A stretch of 64,000 bases of DNA. It comes from Flavobacterium sp. TR2 (GTDB lineage Bacteria > Bacteroidota > Bacteroidia > Flavobacteriales > Flavobacteriaceae). A program made the position numbers and the translations under genes. The notes beneath the pieces were generated by a model that was not told the origin of the DNA, ran no database searches, and was given only the letters and a program-made list of their open reading frames with translations. The DNA lies in assembly GCF_025252405.1 (NCBI RefSeq), contig NZ_CP104307.1:1984001-2048000 (forward strand), given 5' to 3'. Below are positions 26,249 through 34,907 of the stretch, piece by piece; positions within the stretch are counted from its first letter, which is position 1, and every line of letters begins with the position of its first letter.

Positions 26249-26719
26249 TGCTTTGCTATTGCGGGTGCAAAAGTGCGATTATTTTTGAGATATCCAAAGC
26301 ATTTTGCAAAAAACTTTTTGATTTTTTTGATGGAAAAATATTTTGGAACATCAATATTTGTTGTTTTTCGAAGTTAATTCGGTTGTATTTGTTTGATTAA
26401 TAAATGGTTGTTTTATGTTTGCGAGGAGGAGTTATTGTTGTTTTTAAGAGAAAAATAATTTTTAGAAATATGAACAAATTTTATTTTTGAAAGAATATTT
26501 TTGCAAGTGATAAAAAGTTATTGCAAGTTAAAAAAGGGTTAGGAAAATATTTTTTTGAAAAGTAGACCTGAATTTATGGTAAAGCGTACTGTTTTTAATA
26601 AGTAAAGAAGATTTAGTGTAAGACGTTTTTCTTATGAAAATTAAATCTATGTTAAAAGAGCGATTTTATTACAATATTAAGTTGAAATTTGTGAAATGTC
26701 TAATTAACAACAAGATGAT
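26249..26719. other. 471-bp AT-rich gap without recognised gene
   Basis: I see no gene with support. Around 26502-26538 the word TTGCAAGT is directly repeated (TTGCAAGTGATAAAAAG, TTGCAAGTTAAAAAAGG). The right end must hold the promoter of the NTF2-like gene. Confidence 0.5.
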
Positions 26720-27097
26720 ATGGAAGGACAAATCATAGAATTGGAAAAAAAATACTGGCAGGGAGTTGAAAACAATGATTATGAAACTGTAAAAAATCTG
26801 ACGCTGTTTCCTTGCATAGTTGCTGGAAAAAACGGTGTTCAGAGCATCAGTGAGGCAGAGTTCAAAAATATGTTCGATTCTGGACAGACCAATAAAATAA
26901 AAGTACTGGACATCTATGCTGTAAAAGAAAAGCTTATTGCCGAAAATACTGCCGTAGTGGGGTATCATCTCGATTTTGAGATCGTAGATGACGTTCAAAA
27001 AGCACCTATAAAGTGTGTCTGTACTTCAACTTGGATTAGAGAAAATAATAAGTGGGCGTGCGTGATGCATACCGAAACAGAATTAGAAAAAAAATAA
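26720..27097 (+). CDS. NTF2-like (SnoaL-type) protein
   Basis: 125 residues of the nuclear-transport-factor-2-like fold. The N-terminal helix is EGQIIELEKKYWQGVENNDYETVKNL; a strand-rich half ends with STWIRENNKWACVMHTETEL, the usual exit motif. Such proteins bind small molecules or catalyse varied reactions; no specific function can be read. It lies between tRNA-Glu and the peptide island and is probably not part of the island. Confidence 0.8.
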   Translation: MEGQIIELEKKYWQGVENNDYETVKNLTLFPCIVAGKNGVQSISEAEFKNMFDSGQTNKIKVLDIYAVKEKLIAENTAVVGYHLDFEIVDDVQKAPIKCVCTSTWIRENNKWACVMHTETELEKK

Positions 27098-27180
27098 TGA
27101 TCTGATATTTTTTCCTTGATAGCGCGATCACTCTTCTAGTGAGCGCAACGAATGTGAAAATTTCAGAAAAAGTATAGAAA

Positions 27181-27263
27181 AACAGAAAAGCTTCGGAGAA
27201 ATCTGAGGCTTTTGTCGTTGTAGCCCTAATGGGACAATTCTCGAATCGTTTTTATGGTGATTT
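27181..27263. repeat. Left-flank repeat (copy A): terminator-like hairpin plus tRNA-3'-end-like sequence
   Basis: A hairpin-like AAGCTTCGGA...TCTGAGGCTT is followed at 27220-27263 by a 44-bp sequence starting GTAGCCCTAATGGGAC. It matches copy B at 38912-38955 at 38 of 44 positions. Read on the minus strand, it ends like a tRNA T arm and acceptor (GATTCGAGA...AGGGCTAC), with a short insertion that breaks the T stem. It lies just outside the last gene of the peptide island. Confidence 0.65.
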
Positions 27264-27302
27264 AAAAAGTATAAATAGCAAGTAAACCTTAAAAAATATC
27301 AT

Positions 27303-28166
27303 TTATATAAGGAAATTTGTTTTTTGATAATTTAATGTTTTGTAATATCTGTATAGATGATCATAAATAATGAGCTCGTACATTCTTTGTTTAGAAGTAT
27401 ATTGTCTATTAATCATCATATGAACATGGCTTGCTAAAAAGTCATAAAGATCTATTTGGATTACATTTTTTATTTCCAATATTTTTTTTGCGATTTGATT
27501 TTGTTTTTCTTCAATGATTTCGAAAAAATCAGGAAAATTTTTTTTTGTTTCTCCTCTTAAAAAGCATCCAAGTTCGTCATCTAGTTCTCTGTATTTTTTA
27601 TCAAGTTCTTTTTTTAATATTTTATCTGCAGCAAATTCTTCTTTAAAAGATTGCTGTAACCTATCCATTAAATTGTACTTATCTAAAAGCGATAAAGAAA
27701 AAGAATTTAAAAAAGAATCAATGGAACAAAAACTGAACAACAGTTCCATTTCTTTTTTGGCAAATGTTTTTTTTAGCGAAAGATATTGAATAGCTAACTC
27801 GCTATCCTTCCAAAACAAAAATTCAGAATCTTCAATAGTGGTTTCACCGTATCTTTCCAGTTCTCTTTTATAAGTATCAGTTTGAATTTGCCATGCCAAA
27901 TTTTCTTGAAGTAAAACATTTGTCGGATGATAAAGCATTTGAATTACTTTTGCTAAATCCTTTCTGTTTTCGACTAGAAATCGAATTCTAAAATGTGTGT
28001 CAGTATCCTTATATCGAATGAAGAACCATTTTTGGATGATTTTTTTCTTTTTTAATTGTAAAATAACAGGATATAGTTTTTCAAGCAAAACCAAATCAGT
28101 TGTTTGAACTCCTGTATAAATTTTATAATACAACCATTCACTTCCTAAACAAAAATTTCTTTGCAT
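27303..28166 (-). CDS. Thiopeptide-type/LanB C-terminal elimination-domain protein
   Basis: 287 residues matching the SpaB C-terminal or thiopeptide-type bacteriocin biosynthesis domain. Motifs are SEWLYYKIYTGVQTTDLVLL at the N-terminus, KWFFIRYKDTDTHFRIRF near residue 45, and YKRELERYGETTIEDSE near 108. In class I lanthipeptide dehydratases this domain removes glutamate from glutamylated Ser/Thr to give dehydroamino acids. Here it is a separate protein. Its ATG directly abuts the TAG of the dehydratase gene, so the two are translationally coupled and should form one split LanB enzyme. It is the last gene of the minus-strand operon. Confidence 0.9.
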   Translation of the reverse strand: MQRNFCLGSEWLYYKIYTGVQTTDLVLLEKLYPVILQLKKKKIIQKWFFIRYKDTDTHFRIRFLVENRKDLAKVIQMLYHPTNVLLQENLAWQIQTDTYKRELERYGETTIEDSEFLFWKDSELAIQYLSLKKTFAKKEMELLFSFCSIDSFLNSFSLSLLDKYNLMDRLQQSFKEEFAADKILKKELDKKYRELDDELGCFLRGETKKNFPDFFEIIEEKQNQIAKKILEIKNVIQIDLYDFLASHVHMMINRQYTSKQRMYELIIYDHLYRYYKTLNYQKTNFLI

Positions 28167-30371
28167 CTATGATTGTTGTTTGAAAAAGGATACTATAAAT
28201 TGATTGCTAAAGCCTTCTCCAGCACTGTTTTTTACAATAGATTCGCCAGCAAATAGAAATTCTTCTAAAACAATTTTGTCTCTATTTCTAACTGACTGTA
28301 AAAACAATTGAATTCCAATTTCTGTTTGAAAATCTAATAACAAAGTATTATCAGAATTAACCCAATTAACGAGACATGGAATATCTTTACTGGTTCTCCA
28401 ATTTGAAAATACTTCTAACAAATCTTTGCCACTTAATTTTAAAAAGGAAGCTATTTCTTCTTTCGTAATAGTCCATTTTGCTTTTGACAGTATAATTTCG
28501 TTGTATTCAACTCTCGGAAAGTAATTATAATGTGATTCTAAAATTCCCCAATTAAAGTTATATATTGGCTTTGTATTTTGTGACTGTAAATCGCATAAAA
28601 AATGATATACAGGTAAAGAATTATTATAAAAGTTGTGAGCGTTTGAGAGACAAGGAATAACTTCTTTATCATGTTTTTTAGAACGTAGTATAATTTTATC
28701 GTTTCTAATAGACACAAATAAATCATTTAAATCTATAATGTTTTTCTTTTCAACACCTGAATTTGCTAAATAGGCAATCTCATAATTTCTTAAAACAGGT
28801 CTTCGCAAAATATTTCCAGTTCTGGATTGCGGAATATGAACAATTTCAGCTAAGATTTTATCATGGTAATAGTTTAGTTCTTTTTGAATAATCTCTTGGG
28901 TTAGCTTATGAATCTCAGAATTCCCATTGCAAAATCGCCCCAAAAATTTCGCGGCGCTTATATTCCCTGAAGATTCAATGGCTAATTTTTTATTATTATA
29001 AATTTCGATCAGTGCTGAAAATGTGACGGGAGCATAATCAAAATTAGCATCAAAATCAGGGAAATCGCTTTCTGATAATTCTATTTTTATTTGATTTTTT
29101 GAAAGACATTCTTGAAGTTTTTTCTCTAAAATAAAATCATAGGAGGTCCAAACTTGATTTTCGTTTTTATCTTTTTTTTGTTTAAAAGAGAAAGCCTCCA
29201 GTATTTCGTGCGAATCATTCATGCCATGATTTATTGGATAACCTAATCCAGATTCTGTATCCAAAATCGTCATAAGTGGCATTTCTTGAGATTCATATCT
29301 TTTAGAGAATTCTTTAATAAATTGCTTAAAATGATTTGATTCTTTTTTAGGCTGTATGCCATTTAAAAAACGAAGTCCTTTGGTTACTTTTTTTGTAATA
29401 CCTGAATTTAAACTATTTGATAGAGTGGCTGTAGTTAAATCGGTTTGAAAGAGATATTTTTCATCATATCCGAATCCTTCTTCCAAGATATTTTTTTTGA
29501 TTTTTTTGTATTGGTTTTCAGATGGAATTAAAGAAGTATCTAAATTTAAAACTTGTTTATTTATGTTTTTTAAAAATTGATATTCTTTTTTTAGATCTCG
29601 AATGTTTTTTAAAATTGATAAAACTCTTTCTAATTCATTATTACTGGTTACAGTGGCTTCTATTTCGCTTACTAAAAATTGGAAGTTTATAAGGTGCATA
29701 ATAAACTCATACGCTTCTTCTTTTTCAGAATCATTGTTTGCTAAAATAGAAGCCATTTCATTTAAAGTTAAGCCTGATTTCGCTTTTAATACTATTTCTT
29801 TTAATGCATCAGATTTCCGTAAAGATATAATACTATGTTCACGTTTAGTTTTTATGTATTTGTATTCAATATACCTGTAAAAATCACCAAATTCATAAAT
29901 AGAAGAATTAGGGTAATATTTTAAGTTAAAAATTGTTGTTTCTCGTTTGGCAATATTTTGCAATAATGCTACCCAGAATTGCATATCAAATTGAGTAAGC
30001 CGTTTGTGTTTTTCAGGCAAATCTAATATTACATTAGTTTCAGTATCAATTTTTCCAACAGAACATCCAGCAAACAGTCCAAAAGGCGTGCATCTTGAAG
30101 ACATTCTTGCAATGTATTTGAGTAAAGTAAATTCTAAAGCTGATTTTTTTTCATTAAAAGAATCAGCTTTAAAAGTTTCCCATTTGTTTAACTCATTTAC
30201 TAGTTCGGGCGATGCTAGACTTAAAGCTTCTTTGACCAATGCATTTTTGTAAACAGCAGTTGCCTTTTCACAATTGTAATTTTTGAGAAGATCCAAATAA
30301 AATGAAATAGGAAACAGAGGTGTTCTCAGTACAAATTGTGAAAAGGATGAAATTTTAAACTGTGATTTCAT
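28167..30371 (-). CDS. Lantibiotic dehydratase, N-terminal (glutamylation) part of split LanB
   Basis: 734 residues. It opens KSQFKISSFSQFVLRTPLFP and carries the family motif SRCTPFGLFAGCSVG near residue 95. Later come HIPQSRTGNILRRPVLR near 545 and HYNYFPRVEYNEIILSKAKW near 635, all typical of Lant_dehydr_N. This domain uses glutamyl-tRNA to activate Ser and Thr of the precursor peptide. Full-length LanB is about 1000 residues; the missing elimination domain is the next gene. The start codon overlaps the stop of the S8 protease gene by 4 bp. A functional tRNA-Glu gene happens to lie 2 kb away, though that needs no functional meaning. Confidence 0.93.
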   Translation of the reverse strand: MKSQFKISSFSQFVLRTPLFPISFYLDLLKNYNCEKATAVYKNALVKEALSLASPELVNELNKWETFKADSFNEKKSALEFTLLKYIARMSSRCTPFGLFAGCSVGKIDTETNVILDLPEKHKRLTQFDMQFWVALLQNIAKRETTIFNLKYYPNSSIYEFGDFYRYIEYKYIKTKREHSIISLRKSDALKEIVLKAKSGLTLNEMASILANNDSEKEEAYEFIMHLINFQFLVSEIEATVTSNNELERVLSILKNIRDLKKEYQFLKNINKQVLNLDTSLIPSENQYKKIKKNILEEGFGYDEKYLFQTDLTTATLSNSLNSGITKKVTKGLRFLNGIQPKKESNHFKQFIKEFSKRYESQEMPLMTILDTESGLGYPINHGMNDSHEILEAFSFKQKKDKNENQVWTSYDFILEKKLQECLSKNQIKIELSESDFPDFDANFDYAPVTFSALIEIYNNKKLAIESSGNISAAKFLGRFCNGNSEIHKLTQEIIQKELNYYHDKILAEIVHIPQSRTGNILRRPVLRNYEIAYLANSGVEKKNIIDLNDLFVSIRNDKIILRSKKHDKEVIPCLSNAHNFYNNSLPVYHFLCDLQSQNTKPIYNFNWGILESHYNYFPRVEYNEIILSKAKWTITKEEIASFLKLSGKDLLEVFSNWRTSKDIPCLVNWVNSDNTLLLDFQTEIGIQLFLQSVRNRDKIVLEEFLFAGESIVKNSAGEGFSNQFIVSFFKQQS

Positions 30372-32071
30372 TTCTTTTTCTTGCTAACCTTTTCTGCAAG
30401 TTGCATCGCATTGTAAACATTTAGAACTTTTCCTGATTTAGATAATTCAGAAAACGGAACTTTTTTGTCTTCAGTTCCTGGCAATATTACATCTATTGAA
30501 TAAGCAGTCCCTGAATCCATAATGATTTGTTTGACTTCTTTTGCGGTAAGATTCGGGTAATAAGACCAAATTATAGCAGCAGTTCCTGATACCATAGGGG
30601 CTGAAAATGAAGTTCCAGAATCTATTTTGTATATATTGCCAGCACCAGTAGTATAAATGTCTTCTCCTGGTGCAAATAAGTCTACATTTTCCTTACCGTA
30701 ATTAGAGTAATCAGAGACTAATTTTTCTCCTAAATTTTTAGTAGTTGAACCGACATTAATAAAATTATTGCAGATCCCTCTAATGCCTTCATAGTTTTGG
30801 TCATTAGGGTAGTGAATTACTTTGTCTAAATCTTCACTATCGTTCCCTGCACTGTGAACCAAAAGGACATTATGTTCTTCGGCATATTTAAAAGCATCAG
30901 ATACCCAATCTTTATGCATTGAAAATTCTTTTCCAAAAGACATATTAATTATTTTGGCTCCATTATCAACGGCATAACGAACTGCCATTGCAATATCTTT
31001 ATCATGTTCGTCTCCAGAAGGAGAAATATTTAGAGGCATAATTTTTACATCAGTGATTCCTTTTATGCCAATATTATTTTTTCTATTAGCGGCAATAATT
31101 CCCGAAACCATAGTATTATGATCTTGAATGGTTCTGACACCTTCAATGGTATTGCTAATCTTATTATTACCATAACCTTTTTCTAAAATATTTGGGTTGT
31201 CACCAATAGAAAGGCGTTCGTTATAGCTTAAATTTAAATTTTTATTGACAATTGAATCTAACTGGGTTTGTTGATCTCGTAACTTTTCTAAAGTACTTTG
31301 GTGCATATCTATATTAGCTATCATGGAGCCAATTAATGCTCCAAGATCTTTATCGTCATCATCCCGTCTTTGCCAAAACTCCTTATCATTGTTTTTATAT
31401 TTTTTATATAAACTGTCTAATTGTTCGTATGTATAGTTTTCTTTCGGGAAGAAATATTTTAATGTATCTTTAGCTAAAGGATAAAGTTTGGCTTTATAAT
31501 TTAAGGATTTAAACCATCTTCGATAGTATTTATTCTTTTCCTCAAAAGCCTTAAGCGCTCTTTGATATTCCTTAAATTTCCACAAATCTTTAGAGGCAAT
31601 TTGAGTTTCAGTTTTGTCTCTAAACAATTTACCCCATTCTTGTACTATTCGAACATATTCATATCTGTTCCAAACGACATAACTTCCGCTTTTAGTTCCA
31701 GTAAAACTCCAGCCATTAATATCATCTATGTAACCATTTTGGTCATCATCGATTCCATTGTTTGGTATCTCTTTTAAATTGGACCATATTATGCCTTGTA
31801 AATCTTCATGTTTGAGATCAATTTGAGTGTCAATGACTGCAATAATTACATTTTTATCTTTTATCTTTTTTTTATTTAAACGATACCATTTTTCTAATGA
31901 GATTCCTGGAATAGTGTCTTCAAGAAAATCTTTTTGATACCAGTCTTGTGATTGTAAAGTAGTAAATTCTTTTTTTGAGATACTAATTGATTTAAAAGTA
32001 CTCGACTCCTTAACAGTTGAGCAACTTAAAAAAAAGAATAGAAGAAAAACAATTATGAAAAATGGCCTCAT
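30368..32071 (-). CDS. S8 (subtilisin-like) peptidase lipoprotein, LanP-like
   Basis: 567 residues. The N-terminus is a lipoprotein signal (FIIVFLLFFFLSCSTVKE, Cys near residue 18). The catalytic Asp lies in VIAVIDTQIDLKHEDL and the oxyanion Asn in VHSAGNDSEDL. The catalytic His is in DHNTMVSGIIAA, where most subtilases have HGTHVAG, and the Ser is in GTSFSAPMVSGTAA. A large insertion (about 150-290) separates Asp and His. It is likely the protease that trims the lanthipeptide leader outside the cytoplasm, but it could be a general envelope protease. It sits between the precursor gene and lanB, overlapping lanB by 4 bp. Confidence 0.88.
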   Translation of the reverse strand: MRPFFIIVFLLFFFLSCSTVKESSTFKSISISKKEFTTLQSQDWYQKDFLEDTIPGISLEKWYRLNKKKIKDKNVIIAVIDTQIDLKHEDLQGIIWSNLKEIPNNGIDDDQNGYIDDINGWSFTGTKSGSYVVWNRYEYVRIVQEWGKLFRDKTETQIASKDLWKFKEYQRALKAFEEKNKYYRRWFKSLNYKAKLYPLAKDTLKYFFPKENYTYEQLDSLYKKYKNNDKEFWQRRDDDDKDLGALIGSMIANIDMHQSTLEKLRDQQTQLDSIVNKNLNLSYNERLSIGDNPNILEKGYGNNKISNTIEGVRTIQDHNTMVSGIIAANRKNNIGIKGITDVKIMPLNISPSGDEHDKDIAMAVRYAVDNGAKIINMSFGKEFSMHKDWVSDAFKYAEEHNVLLVHSAGNDSEDLDKVIHYPNDQNYEGIRGICNNFINVGSTTKNLGEKLVSDYSNYGKENVDLFAPGEDIYTTGAGNIYKIDSGTSFSAPMVSGTAAIIWSYYPNLTAKEVKQIIMDSGTAYSIDVILPGTEDKKVPFSELSKSGKVLNVYNAMQLAEKVSKKKK

Positions 32072-32144
32072 GTCCTGCAGAATATTTGATATTTTTTATA
32101 ACTTAGGAATAAATGCGTAAAAAGAATATTTTCCTAGCTAAATT

Positions 32145-32315
32145 TTATTTATTACAATTGATTGAAGATCCATCTGTCCTATTTTGATTTTTATGGTTGG
32201 TATCTATAGGATCATCGCCTCCGCCAACAATTAAATGTAAGTTTTTTAGTTTAGCGATTTCGAATTTTTCAAGACCAAATTTTTTTACTTGCTTTTTTTC
32301 TTTTTTAGATTTCAT
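32145..32315 (-). CDS. Class I lanthipeptide precursor peptide (LanA-like)
   Basis: 56 codons on the minus strand with ATG at 32315 and TAA at 32145. The leader has LEKFEIAKLKNLHLIVGG (about residues 15-32), matching the Bacteroidota class I lanthipeptide leader pattern. The core after GG(G) is about 23 residues, hydrophilic, with two Thr, two Ser and a single Cys near the end (SSINCNK). At most one lanthionine ring can form. It is the first gene of the S8-lanB-lanB' operon. The 73-bp gap to the protease gene contains a weak hairpin (TAGGAA 32104-32109 with TTCCTA 32131-32136) that could limit read-through, as often after lanA genes. Confidence 0.87.
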   Translation of the reverse strand: MKSKKEKKQVKKFGLEKFEIAKLKNLHLIVGGGDDPIDTNHKNQNRTDGSSINCNK

Positions 32316-32347
32316 TATTATAAAATTTTAAATTGCTGTTATTACTG

Positions 32348-32355
32348 CAAATATA
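32348..32355 (-). promoter_or_regulatory. Candidate -7 box of the lanthipeptide operon
   Basis: TATATTTG on the minus strand (TAnnTTTG), 33 bp before the precursor ATG. The palindromic operator lies about 44 bp further upstream, a usual place for an activator. Confidence 0.5.
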
Positions 32356-32398
32356 GGAGCTCCAATTTGCATAGTGGAAAAATAAGTTAGCATACTTG

Positions 32399-32418
32399 TC
32401 GAAATTCCTGAATTTCGA
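32399..32418. promoter_or_regulatory. Palindromic operator, copy 1
   Basis: TCGAAATTCCTGAATTTCGA: two perfect 9-bp arms around CT. It lies between the end of the AraC-type gene and the lanthipeptide precursor, 84 bp before that ATG. A near-identical site lies at 34308-34337, before the regulator and the double-glycine peptides. Confidence 0.7.
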
Positions 32419-32460
32419 GCTTAGCATTGGGTTAATTTATTAATAATTAGTGTTTTGTTT

Positions 32461-34176
32461 TTATGTTGCTAAATCCAATTCTTTAATGAAATAAGTCGGT
32501 TTAATACCTGTTTTTTTATAAAAAGCAGTCGAAAAAGATTCTGCATTGTTAAAACCAAACTCTAAGGCAAGTGCTTGAACAGTATATTTTCTTAGCTTGT
32601 TATTTTCTTGCAATTGATTAATGGCAAACTCAATTCTCAGATCATTCAAATACTGAGTAAATGTTTTTTCTTTGTATACATTAACAATTTTTGATACATA
32701 TTTACTATTGGTTTCAAATGTGCCAGATAATGTTTGTACTGTTATATTAGGTGTTAGATATTCTTTTTGTTTTTCAAATTGGTTTAGTTTTTTCAAAATT
32801 TGATTTACCACTTCTTCAGCTATGCCGATCCCTTCAAGTTTATTCTGATCAATTTTGTGTTCATTTTCATTTATAAGTTTTTTATTTTCGGTAGTATTTG
32901 TTTCTCCGATTAATTTTTCAAATCTTAATCTGTATTGCTTTTTTGTACGATATTGATGAAACGCAAAGCCGCCTATAGCAAGAGTTGACAAAAATAAAAA
33001 TCCAAGCCCCCAGCGATTTTTTATTTTATCACTATTTAGTGAATTAATTAGATTTTCTTTTTCAGAAATTAAACGTGGTATATCATATTCTTTATAGACT
33101 AACTTATTTAATTCCCGATAATTTTTCTGTAAAATACTATCTATAGTCATATAAATAGTGATATATTTTAATTGTTTTTCTTTTTCTCCTAAGTTTTTAT
33201 AATAATTAATCAAATAAGGGTAGCCATCTACAAACTCTTTACTAATTTCTTTTGTGGCATTGTAAATAGAATCTACTTTAATAAAATTTTCAGCAGCTTT
33301 TTCTTTTTTACCCAGTCCATCATAAGCTTTACCTAAATAATAATAAGCTGCAAGTTCATTACCCGTATCTTTATGAGCAATAATTTTTGGTAATGATTTG
33401 TTAATACTATCTAGCGCCGCATTATAGTTCTTTTTTAATACTTGGTTTGCTCCCTCATTTAGTATAAAAAGATATTTAAAAAAATCATTTTTAGTTATAG
33501 TAGCCTCTTTATATCCTAATTTATTATAAAAAGAAGTAGAGTCTTTATTATGCAAAGATTTAAAACAATCTGCAATGCCAAAGATGACACTTTGATAATC
33601 GCCAGCACATTTTCCTGTTCTAAAATCTTTGGTTCTGTAATAGTTATAGCATTCTTTATAGATTTCTAAAGCTTCTTTATATTCCTCTAAGTCTTCAGAT
33701 TTAGTAATTCCTATATATTCTCTTACTACGTAATAGTAGTCCAAATTAGTCTGGAGTGACACTTTTTCAGCTTTGTTATAATTAAGCATTGCTTCCTTAA
33801 ACTTAAATTGAGATTTTAGAAAATCAGCTTTTTCGCAATAAGCGGCAGCTGGAAAAAATTTATCATTACTTCCTTCAGAATATTTAATAACACTATCAAG
33901 ATATTGAATTGCTTTGACTTTGTCAGATCTATAATAAAATAGAGCAATTTGATAATTGGCTTTAGCCTTTCTAATATTACTATTTTCTTGTATTGCCTTA
34001 GCCATATAGGCATTTGTATATAGTATCTGTTTTTTAGGGTTGCCTACATTGTCAAAATATAAGTCATGTAATTCATCATACGACAATTTTGTAAGGTCTC
34101 TTTTTGCAGCTTGAGCAGTCAACAAGTAAGAAACTAGTAGTAAAAATAAGGCTCTTAGAAATTTATGCGAAAACAT
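32461..34176 (-). CDS. Membrane-anchored TPR/AraC-family transcriptional regulator
   Basis: 571 residues. In order: signal peptide (LRALFLLLVSYLLTAQA), about ten TPR-like helical repeats facing the periplasm (30-370), one membrane helix (about 397-415, WGLGFLFLSTLAIGGFAFH), a short charged linker, and a cytoplasmic AraC-type DNA-binding domain (about 465-571). The DNA-binding part has the two helix-turn-helix motifs, including YTVQALALEFGFNNAESFSTAFYKKTGIKPTYF. It would sense a periplasmic signal and directly bind DNA. It stands between the two halves of the island, and the shared palindrome near both promoters is its most likely target. Confidence 0.9.
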   Translation of the reverse strand: MFSHKFLRALFLLLVSYLLTAQAAKRDLTKLSYDELHDLYFDNVGNPKKQILYTNAYMAKAIQENSNIRKAKANYQIALFYYRSDKVKAIQYLDSVIKYSEGSNDKFFPAAAYCEKADFLKSQFKFKEAMLNYNKAEKVSLQTNLDYYYVVREYIGITKSEDLEEYKEALEIYKECYNYYRTKDFRTGKCAGDYQSVIFGIADCFKSLHNKDSTSFYNKLGYKEATITKNDFFKYLFILNEGANQVLKKNYNAALDSINKSLPKIIAHKDTGNELAAYYYLGKAYDGLGKKEKAAENFIKVDSIYNATKEISKEFVDGYPYLINYYKNLGEKEKQLKYITIYMTIDSILQKNYRELNKLVYKEYDIPRLISEKENLINSLNSDKIKNRWGLGFLFLSTLAIGGFAFHQYRTKKQYRLRFEKLIGETNTTENKKLINENEHKIDQNKLEGIGIAEEVVNQILKKLNQFEKQKEYLTPNITVQTLSGTFETNSKYVSKIVNVYKEKTFTQYLNDLRIEFAINQLQENNKLRKYTVQALALEFGFNNAESFSTAFYKKTGIKPTYFIKELDLAT

Positions 34177-34501
34177 GTATTTAGAATTTCTTACAAAAAT
34201 ATATGATCTTTATAGAATTATCTTAATAAAGTGTATGTTTTTTGTTGCTTTATTAAGTTATTGATATTCATTTATTTGTGTTTTGTTTTTTGTAAAATTC
34301 ATGAATTGCCTATCGACATTCCTGAATTTCGATAGGCAACATTTGTGAGCATAATGAGGTTTGTCTAGTTTTGGTTTCAGAAAAGTGAGGCATTTTTTAC
34401 AGTAGGACGTCGCTGCAAGAAACAAATTTCTTTTCTGTCATGTAATTGGCCATTACAAGAATAAATTAATTCAAATGTTTAATCATTTTAAAAAATCAAT
34501 T
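34177..34501. promoter_or_regulatory. Divergent promoter region of the regulator and the double-glycine peptide operon
   Basis: 325 bp. For the regulator (minus strand) TATTTTTG at 34194-34201 is a good -7 box, giving a very short leader. For the plus strand, TTG at 34343-34345 and TAGTTTTG at 34366-34373, 20 bp apart, fit the -33/-7 consensus; the leader would be about 120 nt. The operator palindrome at 34308-34337 sits immediately upstream of the plus-strand -33 element. Confidence 0.55.
34308..34337. promoter_or_regulatory. Palindromic operator, copy 2
   Basis: Two 14-bp arms (GCCTATCGACATTC and GAATTTCGATAGGC) around CT, with one mismatch. The centre ATTCCTGAAT with flanking TCGA is shared with the site at 32399-32418. 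Its place in the divergent gap suggests control of the peptide operon and perhaps autoregulation. Confidence 0.72.
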
Positions 34502-34660
34502 ATGAATTTAGAAAATTTAAATTTAGTTGAGCTTAGCAGAGAGCAAAGCGCTTCTATTGATGGTGGGGGATGGGCAGAATGGTTCGCTACCCAAATTGTA
34601 GATCATTGGGATGAAATAAAAAAAGGAGTTAGTGACGGCTTTAAAGCAGGTAGTAGATAA
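34502..34660 (+). CDS. Double-glycine leader bacteriocin-like peptide 1
   Basis: 52 residues from the ATG at 34502. The leader ENLNLVELSREQSASIDGG ends at Gly22, with the hydrophobic spacing expected for cleavage by C39 peptidases. The core is about 30 residues, Trp-rich and helical, ending GVSDGFKAGSR, which contains GxxxG. There is no Cys, so it cannot be a lanthipeptide. The in-frame ATG at 34475 would add nine residues ahead of the leader and is less likely. It is followed 17 bp later by peptide 2. Confidence 0.82.
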   Translation: MNLENLNLVELSREQSASIDGGGWAEWFATQIVDHWDEIKKGVSDGFKAGSR

Positions 34661-34677
34661 TTAAAAAATAATTAAAA

Positions 34678-34842
34678 ATGAAAAATTTAAACGAATTGAA
34701 TGTGAATGAATTAAATTCAGAAGAATTATTGACAATTGATGGTGGAATTTGGGAAGATTTAGCCTATGCCGTTGGTTATGCTGCTGGGGCGATGTATAAA
34801 GCGTACAGAAATATTCAGCCGGAAGTATATCAAAGATGGTAA
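34678..34842 (+). CDS. Double-glycine leader bacteriocin-like peptide 2
   Basis: 54 residues. The leader NELNVNELNSEELLTIDGG ends at Gly23. The core of 31 residues begins IWEDLAYAVGYAAGAMYKAY and contains GYAAG (GxxxG) in a hydrophobic helical stretch. There is no Cys. Leader similarity and 17-bp spacing to peptide 1 mark them as a pair processed by the same exporter. GxxxG in both partners is a hallmark of two-peptide (class IIb) bacteriocins. Confidence 0.83.
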   Translation: MKNLNELNVNELNSEELLTIDGGIWEDLAYAVGYAAGAMYKAYRNIQPEVYQRW

Positions 34843-34869
34843 ATTTTATAATCCAATAAGTTATAAGAT

Positions 34870-34893
34870 AAAGAGGCATTAATGCCTCTTTAT
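34870..34893 (+). terminator. Hairpin after the two peptide genes
   Basis: Perfect 20-nt palindrome AAGAGGCATTAATGCCTCTT (34871-34890) with a short T run. It probably gives partial termination, so that peptides are made in excess over the genes downstream. Confidence 0.65.
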
Positions 34894-34907
34894 TGAAATT
34901 AGTATAT

